DNA of 64,000 nt, taken from the NCBI RefSeq assembly GCF_030253575.1, contig NC_080568.1, forward strand, positions 33,599,501-33,663,500, in the 5' to 3' direction. Source of the DNA: Rhododendron vialii. Its lineage: Eukaryota; Streptophyta; Magnoliopsida; Ericales; Ericaceae. How positions within the stretch are numbered: position 1 is the stretch's first letter; each line of letters opens with the position of its first letter. Under the pieces are notes generated by a model. The model was not told where the DNA came from, searched no databases, and worked only from the letters and a program-made list of their open reading frames with translations. Both the position numbers and the translations under genes were made by a program. Of the stretch, positions 26,401 through 37,800 are shown one piece after another.

Positions 26401-27939
26401 GGCTTACAATACTTCAAATAATAGTAGTCATACGGAAGCTGTGTCTTTGTAGATGACAGCTTGTTCACTTTGACTTGAAGGGGATCGCCCTGTTATCAAG
26501 AACACAAGACAAATGGAACAGATTATAAGCAATTTGCCAAAAACAAGTTCCACAATAGTGTGAATTTTGAACAACATTTGTGCAGATTCGCATCTTGACA
26601 ACAAATATTGTATCATCATCCTCGTCAACTTCCAGGTATCGCACGCACTGATTCCGATCCCAATGACAAGTTAATAAAAAGACTATTGAAACAACTTAAG
26701 GCATGGAAAAACAAAAGACACGGAGGCACGCCAATTGGAGTTGTGCTCCAACAAGCAATGTGATTCTTCATCGGAAGGACTTGGTAGGCAATTTCCACGT
26801 CATGTTTCTGCAAGTTTGAATGATCTTTTGGGGCCTTCGTACCACTTCAATGGGATTTTGAATTCGTTAATCCTCTCTAAAAAAATAATGTTCAACTGCG
26901 GGCATAACATATTAACAATGCACATTGTCACAACCAAGACATCATAATTAAATCCCTCCCCAAACCTTTCATGCTCCCTACTCTTTAACTAATATGACTC
27001 ATAGAGTCATCTTAGCATCCATTTTTCCCATTCTCAAAGCATGAGCATGCGCATTTCAAAACCAAGATATCTTAACATACCCCTACCCAAAAATATAATC
27101 CCCTCCCTCTCCAGCTACCATGACTCACAAAGCCATTCGACCGTCCATTACTATTATCAAGGAACACGTGAACATCAGTTTTGAGGTTGGCCCACTTTTT
27201 TATTCCCAAACTATCCTCTAACTACCTAAAGAAACTGCCAATAGTGACAAAGACTGCCAATCAAATTTCTTATGCCCTCTTTTCTAGTTTTGAATCCCAG
27301 ATGTCATTACTGATAATCTCAAAAGTAGAAAAGAGGGCATTAGAAATTTGGGTGGCAGTCTTTGTCACTATTAGCAGTTCCCAACTTTGCATAACATGAT
27401 TTGCACAAGCATCGCGTGTGCCCAGTCTAGTAACTCTATACTGAAGGGTAAAGAACTAGGTAACGTCAGTGAATGATCAACCAAATACAGAATATAACCA
27501 AATACAGGTACCCTCCACGGGAAAACACACACAGACATGCACAATGCCAATTCATCGGAAACAATTATCAAAGTGCCAATGATAAGAATTCGAGGAAATC
27601 CAAGCTCACCAAAATGTCATTGGATGCAAAAATGCAAAAGGTCACAATAACTCGGGGACCTAAAACCTAGATCCAAACACGTTCCAAATGAAACAAGAGA
27701 CCGCAGAATTGAAAACCCTAGATCCAAATACCGAGTGAAGTAAAACACCAAAGTAAGGAATAAGCTAAATTAGAGATCAAAGAAGTATAAAAGTAGGGAG
27801 TAACAGATTACAGAGAGCTTACCCTTTGGAAATCGCGAGGAGCGACGCCGGGGAGGTAGAAGGAGTGCGCGAGTGAGATTAGGAGTGAGAAGAAGAAGAG
27901 AGAGAGTGTTAATCGTGAAGAGCAACTACTGCTCCCCAT
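23435..27939 (-). CDS. Transmembrane 9 superfamily (EMP70/nonaspanin) protein, TMN8-type
   Basis: Predicted 640-residue protein from seven exons: 27939-27823, 26489-26325, 26233-26124, 25877-25769, 25684-25572, 24830-24680 and 24592-23435. It has a signal peptide (about 1-27, ending LAHS) and a lumenal domain beginning FYLPGVAPRDFQRGDPLQVKVNKL with GEVLRGDRIENS and FNMREEQPCKV. The last exon encodes nine predicted membrane spans, including LGFLSPSNRGGLMTA, KTNKIPRQIPEQAWY and GILPFGAVFIELFFI. The C-terminus YSSVKID has the KXD motif that retains plant TMN proteins in the Golgi by COPI binding. The family acts in Golgi/endosomal membrane-protein sorting. It matches Arabidopsis TMN8/TMN9 closely and is full length. 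All introns are GT-AG. A truncated paralogue lies 1.4 kb upstream. Confidence 0.96.
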
Positions 27940-28062
27940 CTCCTTCGAGTTCGAGAGAGAGTCCCTGTGCGTTTCAGAGGAGGAGAGCAAGAAGAGGACG
28001 AAGGAAACGTATTTAGCTGGACTATCCGACAACGATAATGTAAACTACACCTGCATTTGGAA

Positions 28063-28091
28063 AACACGAGTTTGAGTCAAACTCGTGTTTA
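28063..28091. repeat. 29-bp near-perfect palindrome upstream of the nonaspanin gene
   Basis: AAACACGAGTTTGA and TCAAACTCGTGTTT are exact inverse complements around one central base. It lies about 125 bp upstream of the ATG, so it could be a cruciform-forming or protein-binding element, or chance. No homologous copy was seen elsewhere in the window. Confidence 0.7.
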
Positions 28092-29368
28092 AACTTGGTG
28101 GTCATAAACTCATCTCCAAGACGCGAGTACAGTCTGCATTAAGTTTTGTTTTGTTTTTTAACTTTTTAATTTCATTACTCATTTAATCCACAAACAGTAT
28201 CATTCGAGTTTCTGATTTAAAAAAAACCTAATTAAAAAGTTATCAGTCGAGTTTTCTTTAGCGAGTGTGAAAGTTAAGATTAAAATTAAAACTACCCAAA
28301 GATGAAATAATAGCGAAAATTTGGATTATTAAATGAGAAAGCGTCCACGACGAACCGAAGGGACTAATGTAGGAAATCGAATAATCAACTACGTTTATCA
28401 AAACACTTGTGTTTGTAACTCCTCTAAAATCGGCTCACTTAACTTAGACATATTTTGTTAAGTTCTTAAATTTCTTAAACTAAACTTGCACAATTCAGTC
28501 TTCAAACGCAATAGCAGCCTTGTTTGCGAGTCAATAAAAATAACTGTTAATTTTGCGTGGTCAAGGAAACTATTGTCACAGTTTATTTGAAAGATAAACT
28601 CATAAGTTTACAAGAAAAAACATTTTATAGAAACTTTCTTTGATAATAAGAATTTAAAACCTAATTGCGTCGTTGTACCTCCCCGTCGCAAGTAGTAATG
28701 CAAAAAGTCATCCGTCGCAAAATGGTTAGTCTTACAGTTGGGCCGCCCCGACGCAAAAAGCTTTTGCCACCGTACTATTTGCGTTGGCCATATTCCCATG
28801 GCATACGTCGCAATAGAGTGTATCAACACTTTTTGCGACAGTAATAATTCCCTGATGCAAATAGTATTACTATTTCTTTATAAGACATTAAAAATGCATC
28901 ATGGAAATGCGAATGATCAAAACCAGCAAACTCTATTTTTGATGGCTTTTATCTGGCATCGGCACCGCGCCAGAGAAAGATAAGCTAAGGATGCAGTGTG
29001 TTCTCATTTTCTTTCATAGGTAACGGGCGCAAAAAATACAATTGCACACAACTATGTCTAGAGTGGTTCAATGCATGTGGGTTCGTGCATCCGGGACACG
29101 GTTTTCTCCTTTACTCTCTGCAGGTGAGAAAACAGAAAAACAGCAAAATGTCCAAGCACTATATATGGATATTACATTCTAGACAAGGAGGAAACAGAGA
29201 TGTTCCGAGTTCAGTATTTGGTTCTCTTTCGTAGGTCACATAACATAACATGTAGTAAAATCCACGACGATCATCGGTGGACTATATCAGATTACAAAGG
29301 CAACCTACTCTTATTTTTTTTTCACACAAAGGCAACCTATACATAAGTACATCAATATTAGCCGACGA
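28092..29368. other. Spacer between the two nonaspanin paralogues, with TE-like motif cluster
   Basis: No gene and no remnant of the membrane-spanning exon that the downstream paralogue lacks. Around 28660-28850 the motif GTCGCAA or its inverse TTGCGAC recurs about five times, resembling subterminal repeats of CACTA-type transposons, but no terminus is present. Confidence 0.45.
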
Positions 29369-32300
29369 TCATGAGGGGACATTCATAAGAGACTTTCTGG
29401 TGGAGAAAGGCTTGCTCTGAACATTCTTCGTGAGGTGGTCCGAACGTGATTCCCATTTGATGTCACTTTCCTGTAGAAGAAGAATGCAATCGAGCTAAGG
29501 CCAAAGCCAACTAAATTGTACACAGAAATACTCTTAGGGAGCAAAAATCAAGGCAATTTTAGGATACCATGAAGGAAACATCATATGTGAATATTATCTC
29601 CTTATCAGCATCAACTTCTTGTGCAGGAGCGCTTCCTAGAATTAGGTTTTCGGTGTGCTTGTTGCATGTTCTCAAGTGAGGAAATTCCTCGTACTCGTGA
29701 TTAATACTGCTCAAATAAGCAAATGGCACAAGACTGAAATTATCAGAACACATACGACAAGTCGATAAAGTACAGATAGCAATCATGTTTTATAGAACTC
29801 ATATGACAAGTCGATAAAGCTTTGTTTGCCTTTGCTTAGGGCTGGTACTTCATGGAAACCAAAGAAGAACATAAGTGCATTTTTGTGTAGTCATGGTGAC
29901 CATTTAGACTAGATACCCAAACCATCAAACCTGACATTAATGTAAAATGCAAAAACTGGCCGCAAATAAAACGAAAGCAGAAAGCAAGAACCTGTATGGA
30001 GTAACCTCAAAGCCAACGATTTGAGCGGAATCATTTGCAAGATGCTTGCGAAACATGACTCTGAAGCTCAAGTGGTTATATACGAAATGCTTCAGGTCGT
30101 CGCTCTGCAGAAAGCGTATAGGTTTAGAGTTGCATAAAAAACACAAGCACATTGCAACAGCTGCTGTCTATCACAACTCACCCCTGCATAATTCCCTTTG
30201 AACCCCACATAGAAACCTTGTGCATAAGTGGTGGTTGACTGACCGCCATTGCAACTATGTTGCCGAACAGCAACTGGTAGATTGTCCAGAATCCTGTTAA
30301 AAACAAAATTTCAGATCGAAGTTACAAGGAAGAAACGCTCACTGTTTTCACATCTTTTTCATTTCAGCAGAATAGTGACCTTTTTCTGAAGGGAAAAAAA
30401 AAACTCTAAAGATAAGTTTCAAACACGGTTAACCAAATTGGTATCTCGTGCTTTTACAGAAGATGAATCCAAAAAACAGATATCGAAAGCTGCAACAAAG
30501 AAAGCAGGCTTGCACAAAAGTTTCTGTTGCCAACAAAAACTGATTTGCTGCCAATTGAAAAAAAAAAAAAAACTGATTTGCAACTTACCAAAAACAGAAA
30601 GAGGAAACAATTGATTTGCAAGCATAATCGCAGTGCAAGGACTTTGCAAAAATCCAAACAATGTTTTTGTCAAAATAAATAGGACTTCCAAGATTACCCT
30701 ATGATTACTTAAACAAATGTAGATAGCCCGGATCATCCAAAAAAATGAAGTGGAATCGAGCGATTCAACATACAAGTTAACTCTATAATTGCCATCAATT
30801 TTTTCCTTGAAATTCTTTGCAGCTTCAGCACAAAGCACAATTCGACATAGCACTTTGCACGGCTGATCCTCCCTCATATTGAACTGCAACATACGAAAAA
30901 CTTATGAGGACCCATCACTAAAGGCAAAATTACATCTAAGCTCGCTCTCTGTCTTTTTTTTCCCTCTTTCCAGCCATGTGGTAATAGGACAGGAATACTA
31001 GTAGATGCTCACAGTGTACATGGAATTCTGTATGTGGTCGCCTCGAAGAGCCTCCCCCAAAATTTCAAGCAAAGTTTCAGCATTGTTCTTTACTTGGCCA
31101 GGCTGACAGTAACGCAAATCATAGTAATCATATCGAAGTCCTGTGTACTCAGATGACAGCTTGTTCACTTTAACATCAAGGGGATCACCCTGTTACCAAA
31201 CCAGCAATGAGATAAAGGAGAATCGCTTATGATCAATCGGCAATAAAAACAAAAAAGAAGTTCCACAATAGCTTTAATCTTTAGCAGCATCCATTTTAGC
31301 AAAAATTAACAGATAAAACAAACAAAAGAAAAACTTGGCGATTGACAACTTCGGTGAAAGTTGCGAGGAGGAGAGATCTGTAGCAGCATTCCTCTTAGCA
31401 TATTAGTGTACATATATATATATTTTTTCCGGGAGATTCTGGTTTCCGCAAGTTTGAGGACTGATCTTTTGGTGACTTCATAGTTCACACCACCTCAATA
31501 ATAGGACTTCGAATTGATGAATGTTCTCTCAACAAATAGTGAAGGTTAAACCAAATCCAAATGCACACTTTCAAAACCAAGCAACATTGACAGAATCTTT
31601 CCGCACAAATTTATGCTCTCAAGCTACCATAACTCGGAGTCATCCTAGCATAAATTCCTCTATTCTAGTATATGGGCTGGACAGATAGTGGATGGCAGTC
31701 ATGATCATCAAAACAGCGAAAAATAACAAAGGATAGCATCAGAATACTTGGCCGGTGGAGATAAAAAAAAAATGTCAACTGTAACACCTCACAAGTTAAC
31801 AGACATGCCTAATGCCAAGTCATGAAAAATTAGGGCGAAGAATTGAAATCATCAAAGGGCAAATTTGTGGAATTCCAATCCCACCAAAAATCTCAAACAT
31901 GTATAGTGATCTCGTGCAGGGAACTTGAGTTCTATGTCCAACCAAGACCATGATAAAAGGATCCAGCCTACTAAAGCACCGAATAAAATAAAGAAGACTT
32001 ACTACCATAATTAGATGCAACAACGTAGCTCATTATCGAAAAGAAAAATTGCTAACGACGGAAATTTGGTTGGACACTTGGACGTCTATGGGAATTTTGA
32101 AAATGCACTGGAATATGTGAACTGTGTGTTGAGTCGGTTGACTATCAAAGCTTTTGTGTTATTAGTTGGCCATTACTAACATCCAGCTGATGTTTGTTAG
32201 CAGAATATGCTATTATGCTACAAATATCAATTGGAGATAACCTTCGTATCTCACTTCTATGACATACAATTCAACGTGATTACATGAAAGCCAAGCATAT

Positions 32301-33019
32301 AGGTAGATGAAATACATAAGCATGCACCAAGAGCAATTATGAGTTTGTGTGCTGAATGTCTAAGTTCCTATAATCGGACTATGATCTCAGACGTAAAATA
32401 CATGATCTTGACAAAAGGGAGCTCATTAAGGACGTTGTTTAAGGGAGTAAATATAAAGATAATGACAAAAAATCAAAGTTAAGTAATGAACCCACAAACC
32501 AAAAGAGAATAAATTCGTTACACCGCCGGTGTAAACATTTGTTTCCTCCAAATCAATTGCATTGCGCCACGTTGCTATGTTTTATTAGTTGGGACTACTA
32601 TTTTGACACGTGTCACAATGCAATTGATTTGAAAGAAACAAATGTTTACACGGGCGGTGTAAAGAATTTATTCTCCAAACGAAAATAGCTATGCTAGTCG
32701 ACAAAATAGAGAACAAATATACATCAAAGTCACAAACAAACCAAAATTGTTTTACAAAACCATTCTTTTAATCAAGAAAACTTCATCATCGTAAAGAGTA
32801 AAACATAAATTGACTACATAAGAGAAGAAAAGTATTGAGAGAGCTTCGAAGAGTACATGAACTCTTTACTGATGCTCGCTAGCCCCACATTTTTTTAATT
32901 TTACTCCTAAAAGCAAAGATAAGAAAAAACACATTGACCGATCCACAACATGTAATTCTGGATTAAGAATCAAAAGATGGGCAACTAAACGAAAGAAATA
33001 AGGATCGATCAGTTCAACC

Positions 33020-33054
<35 letters not shown>

Positions 33055-33181
33055 TGTGTACCGTTTGAAAATCACGAGGGACAGTGGGGTGATAGAAACA
33101 GAATGAGTTGGCTGAAGAGATTAGGAGGAGGAAGAGTGAAAAGAAGATAGCGGCCATCAGAGTTGAGCTACTGCTCTTCAT
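29369..33181 (-). CDS. Truncated TM9SF paralogue: signal peptide plus lumenal domain, no membrane spans
   Basis: Predicted 290-residue protein from seven exons: 33181-33062, 31189-31013, 30883-30774, 30293-30182, 30104-29992, 29706-29568 and 29470-29369. The first six exons match those of the TMN8-type neighbour in order, phase and splice position: a signal peptide (about 1-27), FYHPTVPRDFQT, GDPLDVKVNKL, GEALRGDHIQNSMYT, FNMREDQPCKV, ILDNLPVAV, NHLSFRVMF, IVGFEVTPY and EVDADKEIIFTYDVSF. Exon 7 begins ESDIKWESRSD, then diverges into a basic tail ending MNVPS and a stop. The proteins have diverged markedly, yet every length difference is a multiple of three and all splice sites are GT-AG, suggesting retained coding function. 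Predicted fate: soluble in the secretory lumen or secreted. A pseudogene that has not yet decayed is the alternative. Confidence 0.8.
32505..32675. mobile_element. 171-bp Mutator-type MITE in intron 1 of the truncated nonaspanin
   Basis: Inverted arms of about 65 bp start GAGAATAAATTCGTTACACC and its inverse, and continue through GTAAACATTTGTTTC and CAAATCAATTGCATTG. The flanks CAAACCAAAA (32495-32504) and CAAACGAAAA (32676-32685) form a 10-bp duplication with one mismatch, close to the 9-10 bp of the Mutator superfamily. No coding capacity. Confidence 0.8.
33022..33052. repeat. (GA)n microsatellite in intron 1 just after the donor
   Basis: A run of about 15 GA units starting right after CCAT, close to the exon 1 donor of the truncated nonaspanin. 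A shorter GA run at about 33194-33212 lies in that gene's leader. Confidence 0.9.
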
Positions 33182-34066
33182 CTTCTTCGATTCTAGAGAG
33201 AGAGAGAGAGAGTACTGTGTGTCTGTCTGTGAATTTGTTTTGTGTTTCAGTCTTCCAAACTCCAAAGAGAGAAGGGAGTCGTCTAGGACCAATTCCAAGT
33301 CAACTCTTTCCGTCAAGTCTTTCTTTTTTAGTACTCCTACTTCACAGCCGGGGCAAGTAGTCTTTCTGCAAGTCAACCTTTTCACTTAAAAAATCTACAA
33401 GGAGTAAGCTTGTCTGCGGGCCTGCAGCTTCAATACTCCCATTCATCGCCATGATCGCTCGAAAGGTTGAGCTTGAGCAGCAGCCTAACTTGAATTGGAA
33501 AATCAATCATGTTCATTGGTTTGGTTGTCCTGGCCAGCCTTGCCAGAGTTCTAGCATACGCCAATTCTGGCTTACACGAATGTCTGTCGGGCCAAATTTC
33601 TAGCTTATGCCGATTCTGGCTTATATCAATGCCTGAACTAACTGAACTTGGAGTCCCATGCACTTTCTCCATGTGCCTGCTTCGCTATAGGAAGTATAGG
33701 AAGCGCTCTTGGGAAATCTTCTTGCTTAACTATTAGAGAAAGGGTTTGTTTGAAAAAATAGTGAGAAATATTGGGATCGCAAATTATTTCGGACCAAGTT
33801 TTAGTTGAATTACGGTCTTAATGTTCGCATATGGAAAGTATGACCTGGACTGTGTATATAAATTCTTGAAACACTCTTTGCAAGCCTACTTTCATCAGCA
33901 AATTTTCCACCCCCGAGTATGAACCTCACCCATGTGTAGATAAGTATTTGGGCACATAAAAAATGTCAAGAATTTTGAGCTACAAGTAGACAACATCTAA
34001 GAACAAATAAACGACGAAATTCAAAGAATTTCATCATTTTATGGTTCGGTAAAATGATTTTCAAAA
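33182..34066. other. Leader/promoter side of the truncated nonaspanin and spacer
   Basis: About 33182-33400 is the probable leader and promoter (minus strand, CT-rich on the coding strand). Beyond it I see no gene. A short internal repeat TTCTAGCATACGCCAATTCTG / TTCTAGCTTATGCCGATTCTG occurs at about 33549 and 33598. Confidence 0.45.
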
Positions 34067-34474
34067 CACTAATGATATAGGTACCGACGGCCGGGAGGGA
34101 AATCGTACCGACCAGCTGCGCCAAGCCGTCTCCGGCCACTAGACGGCCGATCCGAGCCGTCCAAAAATTTTAAAATAAAAAACCGAGGGGCCCTATGCGA
34201 GAATTAACGGCATCCGAGGTGTGTAGGATACTTGATCCGGGCACCCATTTTTCGTGTATATATGTATATACATGTATATATACGAAAAAAGAGTGCTCGG
34301 ATCAAACACCCTACACACCTCGAATGCCGTTGATTCTCGCGAAAGGCCCCTCGGTTTTTTTTTTTTTAGAATTTTTGAACAACTCAGATCGGTCGTCCGG
34401 TGGCCGAAGACAGCCCGCCGGAAGCCGTCGGTACGATTTCTCTCCCCTCCCTGTCGGTACATATAGCATTACTC
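34067..34474. mobile_element. 408-bp foldback MITE, Mutator-type
   Basis: Nearly the whole element is an inverted repeat, with arms from CACTAATGATATAGGTACCG and, inverted, GAGTAATGCTATATGTACCG, converging on an AT-rich centre of alternating TATA/ATGTA near 34255-34285. It is flanked by a perfect 9-bp duplication TTTTCAAAA (34058-34066 and 34475-34483). It sits about 385 bp past the FVE stop codon. Confidence 0.82.
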
Positions 34475-34858
34475 TTTTCAAAATGAGGATTACAAGACTC
34501 CTTGATTTCCCCCCATAACAATCTCCCACAAAAGAGAAACAAAACTACTTATAGAAGGCAGTTCTTTCCATTTCACACAGCAGCAGCAGCAGGTCCACGC
34601 TGGTGAAAAATCAATGGAGCAATTCTCTTTTTAACAATACCGGGAAAACAAAAGGTTCATGATTCCTCTTTCAATAACTGAACTGAAATCAATGCACCAA
34701 GATCAACACATGCATACCACATCTGGAATATGATAACACAATAAGTTTAACATCAAACTAACGATTTTCCGGATATGACCATCCGCTTCACAATTTTTAG
34801 TAGCTCAGAAGTAAAGGTAACTAACTAGGTGTTTCTAATCAGTTCATCTTCAGAGACA

Positions 34859-37800
34859 TCAAGAAGAACAGGTAAGTATATGAGACTTGAACTTGTCCAG
34901 CTCAGCAAGGACCTCCTCTTCCGGCCTGTAAATCAAGTCGATCATCCGCCATATCTGCAAAGAAACACTCACTACTTAGTCCAACAAAGGACAGTATTGA
35001 GGACCCATTTGATTATCATATCTTATTTGGTTATTTTGTCTGAGCAAATAAGATATGTAACCGAACAGGCCCTGAATCATCTTAGTAAAAAGTCGGAATT
35101 TAGTTCTATCCCATAATCTGCTACTCTATCCCTACACTGCAAAAGCACATAAAGGAAGATATTGGAGATGAAAAGCCGAATTAAAATTGCAATTAGAAAT
35201 GAAGCTTAAAGCCAATTATTTATGTCAAAAAATAGGAAGAGAACTACTTGATACCTGCAGCGTACCACCACCACCAGTACTTTCACCATCATCAGACACA
35301 CTAACAATTGTCCATGGGTCACACGAGTTCCAATGGAAATCAACGACCTTGTCCCTAGATGAATTTTCCCATAAAAAAGTATTCCAGGTTACAGTGGCAA
35401 ATTGTACGTAAGAATAACAAAACAGGTAGATAGGATCCAATGTCTCAACATTACAGAAGCAAATGATAATCCAATAAATAGACCTATTTTGAAGATAGAT
35501 GCACTTCGACAAGTGCAAAGTACAAAATGACTTTCTAAATACCAATGATTCGTACCTGTGGCCAGCATGACGGAAGAACAAGCCAGGTGGAGAATTTGGA
35601 ACTTTTGTCCCCACATTTTCTTGTTTCTTACCAATCTGGAACACCAAAAAATTTAGTTAAGTTATACTTGATGACTGCACTTAAAAAGATGCCTGCTGAG
35701 AGTTATCACAATATTCTACAAGTAGTCAAAGATGCGTGAGCATGAAGTGAGCACATAACAATATGTGAACAATGAGGGAACCAAACTCTCATGAGCAATC
35801 TGCAACAAGGAATGGGTCATGAACAGATTCAAACAGAAATTGAGGTGACATAGTCACCAGCGGATTTGCAAAATTTAGAATTTGGTTTCTCTTGGATGTC
35901 TCATTGGCTTCAAGGATTTCATTAACTACAAGTCACATATCTTGCATTATTTTCAATATACTCCACTTGACCTCGTAATAACACATTGCTAAAGCACTTC
36001 TTGGTCCTATGGGTTTATTTTCTTTTTTCATCTCTGATCTGCATTTTACATGAGAAGCTAATGAAAGATAACAATGTGAACAATAACAGCAGTAAAAGGC
36101 CCATACCTTTTCATGATCCCAAATGTTCAAGATGCCATCCTCTGCTGAACTTCCAAAGACGGATGATTTGTCTGGAGACCACTGAAGACAAATGCAGAAC
36201 TTGTAATTAAGCATAGGCAGAAAAGAGAATACACACTTCTTTTCTGCTGATGTACTACTTAATACATGAAGGAACAAGAAAGCTGAAAATACATAATCTT
36301 CAAATACCTGTACACAAAGGACAGCAGCATTGTGACCCTGAAATATGTGAACAGGTGATCCAACTCCCCCAGAAGTGAGGTTTCGGCGATCAAACATCCG
36401 AACAGAAGTATCAGCAGACCTAAGGTAACAGAATGGTAGATCAGCCATCAGAAACCTGTGTAAACATCACTCAATGTGACATCGACAGTAAATAGTTCTA
36501 GTTTTAGCATAATCTACTACCCAGTCAGGATGAGGTTAACATCATGGGGATTCCAATCAACACAGTGCAGGTCGGCATCATGTGCTTTCTCAACCTGCAA
36601 GGAGAATAACCAACAAAGTCTGATGATATATGGTCATTAAAAATGAAACCAATGGCGGATATCATTCATCAGCACATGATAGTAATCATGAAGAGAGCCT
36701 GAATAAGGTAAAATTAAGATAGAGATACTCAGTGGCTTTTAATTCAATACATCCAACAACTCTTATGAAAGTTTGACCAATGCACGCACCATAAGCTCAA
36801 GACCAGCGAGAAATCAATTAATGCAAGGAGCGAGTGACAATGAAATACCATGACAAAGCAGCCGGAGCCATACAAAATAACCATTCGATCTAAGTCAAAC
36901 TCATGAACAAACACTAGCATAAGATGAATGCTTCCACGAACGAGGGAGAAGTGGGAATGATAAAACACAGAAGAAAAGGTGTTGATCACTACCCTTTTAT
37001 GTATAGCAGTCACCATGTGTTTTGCATAAGATAACTGGTCCCAAACTTAGTCACAGGTTAATAGGTTATCAACTAAACATAATTCAACAACTGGGATATC
37101 ATAGTTGGACAACTTAATGACTTATACTTCCGATTGGGAGGTCAGGTCAATCCTCACCTTTGATTATTCCTCCCCTGTTATTGGGCTCTGCTTTAGTCGG
37201 GTTTTTTCTGTCTCCTGTTTTGGGCTTCTTTGTTGCACTGGTTGTCTGTGTTTGTGCCTTTTGGGTTTGAGTTGTAATCTAATTGGATATACTTCTCATG
37301 CTACTAGTAAATATAATCCTATCGCTTGGCTTTCATAATAAAAGAACCAGAAAGACATCATGAAATTTCAAGAATAACCCTTGGGGTTGAGCAAGTCTAA
37401 GTTCCAAATTGAAGAGAGTCACAGACTCGGCCATAAATCCATGTCCATATATTAGTGAATTTCCCAGTCCACTACTTCTTTGGGTTTGTACAGGTAAACA
37501 TAAGCGTATTCAGACATCCATGGATGCATCATAGAAAGAATTAGCCCTGACATAAATAACCGAGTAAACAATACACAAAATCTTATCGCAATACATAGAG
37601 CTGGTAAGTTGATATGATCAAATTGAAGAATGAAACCTTGAGGACTGGACTGGAACCAGTTCTTGCATCCCATAGTACAAGGCAAGAATCATCACCAACA
37701 CTACAGAACTCCTGTGCACTTCAAAAGAAATAGAGCGCATAGTCAAAAAAAAGTGCAAAACAGGAAATAATATTATGTTCACGTTAGCCACAAGGAGAAT

